Below, piece by piece: positions 11,501 through 21,900 of a stretch of DNA of 64,000 nt. The DNA comes from Anas platyrhynchos (taxonomy: Eukaryota > Chordata > Aves > Anseriformes > Anatidae), in contig NC_092600.1 in assembly GCF_047663525.1 (NCBI RefSeq), positions 5,700,001-5,764,000 on the forward strand, in the 5' to 3' direction. Position 1 is the stretch's first letter, and every line of letters begins with the position of its first letter. The notes beneath the pieces were generated by a model. That model ran no database searches. It saw only the letters and a list, made by a program, of their open reading frames with translations, and had not been told where the DNA came from. The position numbers were made by a program, and so were the translations under genes.

Positions 11501-13877
11501 CAAGCTTGGGGGTGTGACTTCATTCCTGGATATCGTCCTACTTTACAGACTACAAAACCTCTTTAGGCACCGGAGCTTTGACGGCTGGAGGCAGCTTGAC
11601 TGCATCTCTCCATGTGCTCTGCGCTGCTAGGGGTCTGCTCAGGAGCCCTCCAGAGGGACGAACGTGCCAAGTCACCGTGAGGTGCTATAGGAAAAGAGGC
11701 CCTGGCACCGAGTTCTGCTTGCCAGGGACTTGCAGACATTTAGAAATGTCGTGCAAGCTGAGCCACGGCTCGATGTTTTTTTTTAATTCCTGTAATCAAC
11801 AGACAACTGCTGAATGCGATAAGGCGAGTGTCTGAGCTCGAAATGGAGCAGGGAACCAGGGAGGGGAGGGGAGAGAGACAGCAGGCAGATACCAGGTAGG
11901 AGGTGCAGATGTTAAAGCTTTGATGTTCTCCTCTTCAGTGGAAACAGCGAGCAGAAGATTAACAATATTGCACTCAGCAGTGGCATTATCCTGTCCAAAA
12001 CACCAGGAGAAGCAGTTGTTCTGAATGTCACTGTGAAAACACGAACCATCGGGGTACTTGTTTCCTCTCTCAGCTGCTCTGTTTGAAAACAGATTAACAT
12101 CACCGAGTCCAGGATTGCACCTTTTGTATTTGACAGTGAGAGCTGCTTTTTGTGCTCAGGAAAATTGCAGCCCTCCTCTTGGGTGCGTGGCACTTCAGCA
12201 CTCGTCACACCACCAGCGTGGGGCAAGCCATCAGCTCCCACGGAAGGGGAAGGTGACAGATTTCTTTCCTGGCCATGCTGCTCGAGGTCCTGCAGCTCTG
12301 CATGCTGTCAGCATCCCTCATCATTTTCATATACACTGCAGAGGAGAATGAACACGACTCTGGAGGGATTCCCATGTACCCTGTGTATCTCGAACTGGCT
12401 GTACTGGTGTCTGAGTACTCCGTGACACAGCACTAAGGGATTCACATTCTTCCATTGTTTCTCCAGGGCAAGATGTGAGTGCAAGAAGTGCCTTGTTCTG
12501 GTGGCTATCTTTAAAAAATATGTATTTCATTATCTTGCAGGAGGCAAGATTAAAAACAAAAACAAACAAACAGGGCCCCATTGCTTTGGGACCAGAAACC
12601 AATGGAGTTTGTCACGGCTCCCAGGTCCTGAGGGAGCTCAGTTTGCAATCCCAGCTCAGCTCTCACAGGGCTCTGCTCTCTCCTACCCAGGGAAGTTTTA
12701 CCCTTTATTGCAGGCCACCAGCTGTGCCGTGCCAGGAGAGAAGCTGCTGGGGTTTGCCTTCACTGCTGGCACTGCACAGCCTTTTACAGCACATCCACGC
12801 TGCAGTGATGGTAACTTCTGCCAGCCTTTCCCAGTCAGCTTGAACTGGGAAAGCAGTGTGGCAAGGACCAGCAGTGCTGTGCCACACTGGGGCTTGGTCC
12901 TTGGTCTTCCTGAGGAATAATTACCCAGCTCTTCCAGAGGAGCCTGCTGCTGCAGCTACTCAGCTCCCAAATCCCTGCCCGTGCCAACTCATTTACAGCC
13001 GTGTGCCTGCCACGTGGGCCTTTTGTCTGCGCTGTAGGAAAAGAGTTTAGACATTCTCAGCCAGAAAATATGGGCCAAGACCTTGACTAGGATTTGAAGA
13101 TTCCTTTTCCTTGCTGTCCGAGTGTTTCTGAGAAAGAAGTGATGCGGGGATACCCTGGAGTCCTGCTGTTCTGGTGACAGCTGTGGCCATGGGCAGCAGT
13201 GCTAAACGCTGCGGTTCCACAGGGACAGGAATAGATGTCTGTCCAGTTCACCAGTCGTGGGCTGGGAATATTTTAGGACATCCTACATGTCACATATTGT
13301 TCTGAACTCTCAGAGATGCAGCGTTGCTGAAAGCTGTAGGACATAGGTGGAGAAAGTCTACAAATTTAATTATTATATGGTGGTTAATCTGGGACTGGTT
13401 CCTTCCCAATCCCCCCAAAAAACTGAGATAGGGTTAGAATCAACTATCTGTGTCAACCAGTGAGCAACTTCAGTAGGACCATGGGATACTGATCTTCAGA
13501 TAATCTTCTTCATCTTTTAGTGTTTCATTTTTTTTTCATCATTAAAATGGGGAGTGAGAAGCAGTGTTTACCTGCCTCGCATGACATATTTAATTACTGC
13601 TGTAGGGTAAGTTTCACTACTTTTGCTGCTAAAGTGCCACATTAGAGCTGCAGCCGCAAATGCCAAGTCTTCAAGTAGCTTTTCCTTCATGGACCACATA
13701 GGCCAAGTCAAGCTTATCACATTTAACAGGCTTGGCACCAAGGACACTAATTTCCCAAGGTGATGACTTTGTAAGTGGCAGCTCCTCCCTAATGAATGTA
13801 TTTACCACTCAGTGAAACCCATTTCTGTACTTTACAAACTGTGAAAGGATCTGGGCAAACACTTTGCTCAGAGAGAA

Positions 13878-13906
13878 AAAAAAAAAAAAAAAGAAAAAAA
13901 AAAAAC
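13878..13906 (+). repeat. A-rich simple repeat
   Basis: Nearly uninterrupted A run broken by a single G. No target-site duplications or upstream retrogene sequence were found beside it, so it is treated as low-complexity DNA. Confidence 0.75.
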
Positions 13907-14433
13907 AGACAAAAAACCAACATGGATCAAACTCATTACCATGTTCAGTAAAGAATGGAGGCAGTTATCTTGACTAATTTCGGCACTTAACTAAATTGTA
14001 AAAATATAAGGCAATGCGTCCTGTCAGAGAGAGCAGCACAGCGTGAATACTGGAAAATAATAACACTTCACAGCTGCAAATTGCAAGAAGGACAGAATTC
14101 ATGTGCCTTCTGGGGGATGAGCTGTCAGGCCCTGTGCCGGCTCTGTCTCCTACTCTCATTTACGACCCCGAATTTAACGACTCCCTCCTCTCGCATGGGC
14201 ATGGCTGCTGTCAGAGCACATTGCTGCTGTGCCTGCGCAGCCTGCCCTGTCCTGGCTGGCAGTCCTGCTCTGGACGGAGCTGATCTGCTTTCTGCACGGC
14301 TAATTCTGCAGTTCTGCTGGGGCCTGGATGCTGTCGTGAATGTGCAGGGTGTCAGGGCTCCACCGGGTGTTTTGGGAGCAAGCAGTGAACGCAACACAAA
14401 CCAGAATCCATTTCTTGAAGTGGTAGGCGGCAT

Positions 14434-14462
14434 CTTTTTTTTTTTTTCTTTTTTTTTTTTTT
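14434..14462 (+). repeat. T-rich simple repeat
   Basis: T run interrupted by one C. There is no recognisable antisense retrogene next to it. Confidence 0.75.
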
Positions 14463-16814
14463 GGTTCTCCAGGAAGAATGCCAGCAAAACCAGGGACAAG
14501 GACACACTATTCTCAATGTTCCTGGGGAAAGAAATGAGTAGAATAAAAAAGTTTATTTAAAGAAATATTCAAGGCCCTACAGAGACAGTGTCATAGTCAC
14601 AACTCTGCCTCTAATTGCCACCAGCACTGTATTCCACTCTCTGAAAAGTACTCTTGTGGTACTGTGTGGCTTTGGGGAACTTTTCCTAGTCTTTTAAATA
14701 GTGGTGAGCTTATTCTTAAACAGGAAGTCATTTTATTTGTTTATCCTGACGCAGTTTCCTAGATGGCTGCCTTCTCCATATGAAGCTGTACTGGTTTTTG
14801 GATACCTGCAGAGGTATCGTGCTCCTCTGTGACGAAACGGCAGCAAAGCTGGAGGCATTTCTTCATGATGGTTGTGAATGGTTACCCTTCAATTTCACTT
14901 TCCAAATCTGAACGGAATTAAAAATTTCAATTTTCATTTGAATTTCAAAAGCTTCCCCTTTTCCTTTAACTGTAATAAAGAAGGAACAGGAATGTCTGAC
15001 TAGCCTTCTTTGTGCTGTTCATTATCTTACACAAATGTATCACAACCTCAGCTAGGTTTCTTCATAAACCTTCTAGACAGTATTAGTCTTTTTAACTGTG
15101 CTTCTTCTCATAGCTTTTATTATTTTCATCACCTAACATATAATATTTTCATACCTCATTTGATAGAAAAATGGGCAGAGATCATATTTTACTTTGAAAT
15201 ATGAAGGGCGCCTCTAAGCCTTGGTAACAATTTTACTGAAATAACTAGAATAGAGAAGTAATGTGAAGCATTGTTCCTATTTTATTGTTTAGGAAAATTT
15301 AAATGGAAGTCTTGAAAATGTTTTATATAACCCCTTTGAAAGAAATGCATTTCACTTATTGTAAAATATGTGCTAGTTTGACTATGGTTGAATAGATTTG
15401 GTTAAATGGCGACTTGGAAACCAAAGCCATTTCAAAGAAGAGAGGCGGATCCTGCTTTAAAAAATACAGGAACCCTGAGCACTATGTGAGGCTATAGCAA
15501 CCTAGCTGAGAAATTGAAATTTTTATGATCCTGCAAGACTAAATGAGAGGTTGGTACAATAACTCTCTCAATTTAACAGTTATTTCATTATGGATAAAAC
15601 AAGAAAATACTTTTTGCTACCTAATTTAAACCAAATGTACCACTTTTGGTCTCTTTTCTTGTTTGATAATTTTGTGCTGTGAGTTACCTGTTCAATACAA
15701 CAAAGGCAGCCACATTTAAGAGCCAGAAACTTGTGTATATAATTAGAAACTTTGCAAATGTTAACATTTCTGAGATCCCTGGTGTTTGTTCTTGCAAACA
15801 GTTCCCAAACATACCAGAATTCATCAGAAATATAACAAATCCCTTTGTGCTTTTACACTGGTACCTTTTTAAAAATAGTAACATTTTAATTGCCACATTT
15901 ATGAGGGAAAATGTGCTCCTTTAACCTTCTGCAGGCAGACTGATGCTCACTCTTTGTCTCCATTACTCCGACTGCTGCTCTGTCATGTCATTGCAGTTAT
16001 GGTCAGCACAAAAACCATGAGTGGCAGTGAGATGGGAGCTACAGCAGATGTGTGCAGAGCCATGGTCGAACTAGTTCAGTGTGCGTTTGTGCTCAAATGG
16101 CTGCATAACCCCATGGTCACTATCTTGGAAAGCATTTCTGCTTGAGGGCTAACGCAGAGATGATGTCCAATTGAATGCCACTCACTGGGAAAAGGCGCGC
16201 TGGCCCCACTGTACCTGAACGACATGATGTTGATTGAACAGGAGACAGGATTGAGCCTTGCAAGGCTTCACAGAAGAGGGAGGTCTGGATGGTTGACAGT
16301 AATAATAATCTGCTACGATATCTCATTTATTTAAGCAGACTCTGAAGTCAAGTCTCTCTGAAGTCAATTCAGAAACAAATGCTGGTACCTGCTGTAGGTC
16401 AGCAGTTGTCTTTTGAACTCCTTCAAAGTGGCCCTTGTACTTTATCAGCAAAACGAAGGGGGAGAGCCCTGTTTAATCTCCAGTGTTTTCTTTTGCAAGG
16501 CAACGGTGCTCAGAGCATCCTGAGAGCAAAGCAATGCTTCCCTCCTGAAGCAGCAGGCGCTCCTTTGCAACACTCCTCGGGCTTACAACAGATATTGCTG
16601 TTCAGCAGCTTCCTTTGTTCCTCCGAATACTATTACAGAATAGTTAAATTAATTTACACGCTGCTAATATCGCTTTTCTGAGATAAAGCAGTGTGTCCAT
16701 GGAAGAGTCAAAATGCCCAAGTAAGGAAACAGCTTGAGTTTCTGACACAATGGACAATGTTCATGCAGTGAGAAGCTCCTCTGTGAAAAACGAGGGAAGC
16801 AGGGGCTGCTTTCC

Positions 16815-16880
16815 TTTTTTTTTTTTTTTTTCTTTCTCCCCCCCCCCTTTTTTTTTCTCTCAAATTATTTTTTTTTTCCA
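16815..16880 (+). repeat. Polypyrimidine tract (T)n-(C)n-(T)n
   Basis: About 65 bases almost purely of pyrimidines on the plus strand: a long T run, then TCTTTCTCC, then a C10 run, then T runs. Such homopurine-homopyrimidine blocks can form H-DNA in vitro. Length is likely polymorphic. Confidence 0.75.
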
Positions 16881-18199
16881 GTTCATTAGTCCTGTGAAGC
16901 CAATCAGCCTTTTCTTCCAAACATTTGGCTAGGTAATAATTCCAACAAAATTCTAGGAGTCGCATATTGATCTGGATAAAATACGGAGCTTTGGAAACAT
17001 ACATGGTCTGGATTAAGCTGCATAGGGCTTGACGCAGAACAGACAGTTTGCACCAATTATCTGTGCATAAACACAAGCAGACCACATAAACGGCTGCAGA
17101 ACTTCAGGAGAATAAATAACTGGTTGCAGATTTAATACTGGCTGTCATATCACTACTTTGTGGGTTTTGCTAATGACTTACTAGACAAGAGGAGCCCTTA
17201 TTCTGCTTCTCTGAGATCTGAGAAGGCAGAAGATAGATGTGGTTTACATTTGTCTAAAGTTAGAACTCATGATGTAAAACACAGAAATAGACATGAATAG
17301 AAAAAAAGCCAAAATGTGTAATTTAAAAAACGTGTTAAAGTAATAGCTGCACGATACCCCGCTTTCCAGAGGGTTCAAAGAATTGGCTACGTGTATATAG
17401 CCCTATAAGGCTGTTTGTTCCCCGGAGAGCAAAATGCTAATTTTCAGTGCTTGTGAACAGCAAGAAAACATGTACTGTGTTTTGTATGGCAACTTTTGTT
17501 CTTCAGAAGGAAGAAATGCTGTTGGAGAAACACTAGGACTCGGAGATCCCTTGAGCGTTTGGGTTGGCTGCACTTGGGGTGACACCACGCTTCGTGCCAG
17601 GAAAGTCTTCACCACCGGCTGGCTCTGGACCAACCACCGCCTTGGCATTGTGCTTTTGGGGCCGTTCGGGTGTGTCTGAATTTTGGGTTGCCACCTCACT
17701 TGCCCTGTGGCTGGGGATAGGAGCGGGACCAAGGGTGTTGGGAGGCTGGGGAAACAAGGAGCAGCGCTGTGCCCTGGTGCCTCCCCGTTACAGGAGGAGA
17801 AGGGGGCAGCTCTGGGCACTGCTTGTGGAGAACCAGGAGGGAGAGGGGCGCGAGGTGCTCGTGAGGGGCTGCAGGCGGCCTGCTCGGTGCCATTGGGGAA
17901 TGCAACATGGCGCTGCTCGTGATGCGTGGTGCTTGGAGAACGGCTGCGGACAGCCTCACCAGCCTGATTGGTGTCACCAAACAAGCCCATGGGGTGCTGC
18001 TTGTGCACACTCATCCCTTCCAGCTGCACGTGGCAGCCACCCAGCCCTCATTTTCCACAACGCGTTTTCCTCCACAGCCTTTTCCTTCACAACCTTGTCC
18101 CCTCCCGGCCACCGTCCCTCCCTCTCCCACCTCTTCCGCCCTTCTCCGGGCAGGCGGCTTAGCCCCGCCGCCTCTCCGCCAGCCGGAAGCGGTTCCCGG

Positions 18200-18389
18200 C
18201 AGCACTTCCGGTGGCGGCGGGAGGCCGCTGAGGGCCCGGTGCGGCCTCGCCTCGCCCCCGCTCCCGGCCCGGGCCCAGGCCCCGCTCCCGGCCCCACCAT
18301 GCGGGGCCCTCCCGGCCCTCCCCGCCGCCTGCCCGCAGCCCCGCCGCCTCCTCCCGCTCCCCCGGCTGCGATGTGACCGCCGCCGCCCG
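18200..18389 (+). other. HMGXB3: HMGXB3 noncoding exon 1 (5'-UTR)
   Basis: The 3' edge is a clear donor, CGCCGCCCG|GTGAGC, with GT at 18390-18391. The next exon acceptor at 18788 leads to the start codon at 18791. The 5' end is approximate and rests on the ETS pair and G+C profile. The exon contains a complete proline-rich uORF. Confidence 0.65.
18299..18376 (+). CDS. Proline-rich upstream ORF (25 codons) in the HMGXB3 leader
   Basis: ATG at 18299 sits in a good upstream Kozak context (CCCCACCATG, but C at +4) and runs 25 codons to TGA at 18374-18376, 13 bases before the exon 1 donor. The peptide begins MRGPPGPPRRLP and ends in Pro/Ala runs (PPPPPAPPAAM). It would be met by scanning ribosomes before the main start codon in exon 2. 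Whether it is translated is not shown by the sequence. Confidence 0.5.
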   Translation: MRGPPGPPRRLPAAPPPPPAPPAAM

Positions 18390-18790
18390 GTGAGCGCCGG
18401 CCTTGCCCCGGTGGGGCCCGGGGGGGGGATCCCAGGGGCCGCTGTGGGGGCCCCGCCGCTTCCCTCAGCGCTCCCCGGGGCCTGGCGGGGGGCAGCGGGG
18501 CGAGGTGAGGCGGCCCTGGATGGCCACAGGTGCCTTCAGGGCTTCCTGAGGCGCTGCAGCCCTTCGGTGCGCTCACAGCGCGGTGTAAAAGTCACGCTAA
18601 AATGGGTGTTTTCTTCTCAAAATAAATAATGAGGCAGCTCGTAGTTCTCTGGGCTGGTTAAAGTCAGGCCTGTGAGAACTGCTGTTAGTTTACGAGGGGT
18701 GGAGAGGAGCAGGCTGTAGGGAGGGGGAGAGGTTTCCATAAAGCTGCACAAACATAACACGAGGTGTGTGCTTGCTGTGTGCTCCCAGCA

Positions 18791-18936
18791 ATGGAGGCTC
18801 CCTACGATGGCACCGAGGTAACCGTGGTGATGGAGGAAATAGAGGGCGCCTACACCTACGCGTCGCCCGTGCCTTCCAAGAAGAAGAAGAAATACAAAAG
18901 CCCCGGTGATCATGGAGAAAAAGCCAAAAAGCCTAG
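18791..18936 (+). CDS. HMGXB3: HMGXB3 coding exon 2: start codon and basic patch
   Basis: Acceptor CTCCCAG ends at 18788 and ATG follows two bases later (MEAPYDGTEVTVVMEE). The exon ends in phase 2 at AG|GTGAGT. It encodes residues 1-48, including a KKKKKYK nuclear-localisation-like run and the first residues of the HMG box. Confidence 0.92.
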
Positions 18937-21900
18937 GTGAGTTCTTTCTGCCTTTGTTTGTTTTCTGTCTTGAGTGTGGGGGCAATTTTTCTCCCTTCAG
19001 TTTATAAGAATAAACTTTGTAGTACATGTGGAACGCTTAATAGCATAGAAAACACAAAAAAACATAGCCTTACGCTTTGGGCTCACTCTGGCGTGCCTTT
19101 GAGTGCTAACAGTGCTTGATCTGTGCTTGATCTCTCTGCCCTCTAGAACAATTTCCCTTAGGCTCTTTCTCCTCACTGCAGAGGTTCTCTTCAAAATCTT
19201 AGTTTTTACTTGGTTTAAAAAATGCATTTGCAAATAGAGGTGAACATAACATGCTTATAATTTGTCCTTGAGACCAGTGTAAATCTTAGGAAGTTCTTTT
19301 TCCAAAGGGGCTGCTGTAGAATGCCATTAATGCTTGTTGCTGGTTGCGTTTCAGATCCGCTTACCTCCTGTACTACTATGACATTTACTTGAAAGTACAG
19401 CAAGAGCTGCCCCACCTCCCTCAATCCGAAATCAACAAAAAGATCAGCGAGAGCTGGAGGCTGCTCAGCGTGGCTGATAAAAGCTATTATTTGGAGAAAG
19501 CCAAGCTAGAGAAAGAGGGACTGGACCCGGTAAGTCTCCTTTCCTGCAGTTCTTTGTCATGTAAAGAGAGGGAGAGGCTGGTAGCTGGAGCACTTAACTG
19601 CTCACACAGCACTGGCCATGGAAGAGTCGTTTAGCTGCAGATTCCAGTTTGTGTTTCTGTTTTATGACCCCCTGAGCAGAAGCAGCATGTGAGGCAGTGG
19701 ATTTCTTTCTTTTCCCTTCTGTTCAATCAGGGGATCTTGTTTTGAAATTCCAGAGGGAGATGTCTGGTATCTGCTGATGAGAACAAGAGGTTTTTGTGTC
19801 ATGTCATCAGGGTGATGGGTGGTAAAGTGGGTGATAAAAGCAGCGCTGAGAGGGACTGCGGGCTGTCATGTGGAGAACTTCCTGGCAGATTACTTCAGGA
19901 AGCCATCTGAGCTTTAAGATCTAAAATACTGAAAGGCAGGACTGAGAACTGATTCCCTTTTCCCCTCTTTCATGTTTTCCATGCTCTGTTCTTCCCAACA
20001 GAACTCCAAGGTGTCCACTCAGACTGCAGTAGTTCCAGACATTCCAGGTTTCCGTAAGATTCGTCCTCGCTCAAATGTTGTAATTATTCCCAAAACCACT
20101 CTTCAGGAGGACCGGAGCCGGCAGCCACTGGAACTGTGTGTGACGCAGGGTCAGGCAGCGCCCAAAGGCTTGACAGCTTCCCCCAATATCGCAAACGTCC
20201 CCCGTGATGCTGTGCAGAACATCCTTTCTGTGGACTCGAGCCACCTTGGCATTTCCGAGCAGTGCATCGCCATCGAAGGACTGTCAGAAGAGACGGCTTC
20301 CTTTGCTCAGGCAGAGGCTGTGGAAGAAGTGGTGGCGTCGGAGGTTCTCTCTCACTACGTTGGGCCTGTGACAGATAAAGTGGCTGGAGACGTCCTCCTG
20401 GATGAGGCTTCTTTGGAAGTAGAAGGGCAGCCCTATCAGACGACTCGGGTCGTTATCGAAGAGACTCTAGTTAGCAGCTCCACGGACATCTCCAATGGGA
20501 GCATCGCTGTGGCCCGTCCCCAGGTCTCAGATGGTGTGTCTGTGGTGACCGTGGTGACCGGGAGGGTGAGTTACCCTAGGGACCCTCGGAATCCTGTCAG
20601 CTTCTCATGAGAGATGTCTGGCTGCTGCTTAACGTGTTTTTGTGGAGATTCTCAGTAGCTGCAGGAGGTGCTGTGCAGTAGTGTGGCAGACAGCAGCTTT
20701 TTTATCTTGGTGATTGCTGCGTCTCTGCCTCCAGATTCTCTGCTGTATGCTGCCATCGCTTATGTCTTAAGATGACTCCTAGAATCTTTAAAAACTACTT
20801 CTTCTTTTAACAATAACTGGGGTGACTTCCACAGTTGGACTACGAGATTTTGGGGTGAAGAATTACATTACCTCTGTGCTTCTCAGAGCTGTTTTCTTGG
20901 CTGCAGACAGAAGGGAGTTTTAAGTTGAGGTGTTAGGGGTTTGTTACCTAAACGTTATGCTATGAAGTTTTGGGTCTGCTGTTTTCAGGTTCAGGTTGAG
21001 AAGAGTTTGATGATTTCCAGAGCAGGCCTGGTAAGGCTTTTGAAACAACCGCTCTACTTTCTGGTCTCAGCAGTCCTCAAGATACATGCTCAACAGCAGC
21101 GTTCGTGAAAGGGTGGGACACGGGCTGCTTTGTGTCTTGTTTTTTACATGTAATTTCCCTTCATTTTAGGATACGGAAGAGAGCACCTCCTCCACACCTG
21201 CTACACAGTTCATTATGGTACCTTTACCAGCTCATTCCGTTGTGGAGAACCCAACATCAATTAAATTGGTAAGAAATTCAGTCTTGTGGTATCTCAAGAT
21301 ATGCTTGTGTTACCATAGGGCTGTCTTAAAGATAGTAGAGTAGGGAAGGGTTTGATCATGGTCCAGTTCTTGAAGGTAGCCCGATATGAAACGATAACAT
21401 CAGTTGATACATTTCTTGTCCCTGCCTTTATGCCTTGTGTATGCTAAGGGAGGTCTTCGATTTATATTCCTGCTGCCTTCTCCCTAAGTGAGTTCTTGGA
21501 AGCAGGTGGGAGTGCATAACGCTATCACAACCCCCCTGGCTAACAGCAGTTCCTTTGTTGCCTTTTTCAAGGTCTGTGTAGCCTTGTATGGCCTCTACTC
21601 GGAGGCATATCTGTTTCATAAAATGCCGGTGTCTATCCCTTCGAGGGCAAGAATCTGCTCTTGTGACAGGAACACGTGAACTCCCCAGTCATGTGGTGGC
21701 TGTCACTATCCCCACGTGATGGGAGGGGAGCAGTAACCTAAGATTTTGAGAATGCCTGGAGAAAAGTTCATGTGGCTTGTTGCACGAGGAGCAGTGCTGT
21801 TATTTCTCTAATCTCACTGCTCTGACCACCTGTATGTCTGTAATCATTGTGAGACTTCAGCGTGCAGTCAGCACAGAAGCTCCTTGTGGTGTGTATGGTC

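Larger units (their letters stand above)
8541..18079. other. Intergenic DNA upstream of HMGXB3
   Basis: This is about 9.5 kb without a gene I can support. It includes an AT-rich part around 14.9-15.9 kb, homopolymer tracts (listed separately) and a 298-codon open frame at 8487-9383 without recognisable domains. G+C rises steeply from about 17.7 kb toward the HMGXB3 CpG island. Confidence 0.5.
18080..18560 (+). promoter_or_regulatory. HMGXB3: CpG-island promoter of HMGXB3 with paired ETS sites
   Basis: A sharp, very G+C-rich and CpG-rich block surrounds the untranslated first exon. Two ETS/GABPA-type sites face each other: CCGGAAG at 18183-18189 and ACTTCCGGT at 18204-18212. No TATA box is seen. 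This is the usual makeup of a broadly expressed, TATA-less promoter. Transcription probably starts near or just after the ETS pair, about 18200. Confidence 0.8.

Noticed and set aside
13870-13910. A-rich tract as the tail of a processed pseudogene
   Set aside because: No gene-like sequence precedes it and no flanking duplications were seen.
17403-18029. 208-codon minus-strand frame left of the CpG island
   Set aside because: Pro/Ser-rich with no domain, overlapping an equally long frame on the other strand; typical of G+C-rich noncoding DNA.
17564-18376. 270-codon plus-strand open frame ending in the HMGXB3 first exon
   Set aside because: Its length comes from the G+C-rich island, which has few stops; no recognised domain and it crosses the likely start site. 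Only its last 25 codons, the uORF, were kept.
17974-18576. 200-codon minus-strand frame over the CpG island
   Set aside because: Gly/Arg/Pro-rich translation of CpG-island sequence, antisense to a clear promoter and exon.
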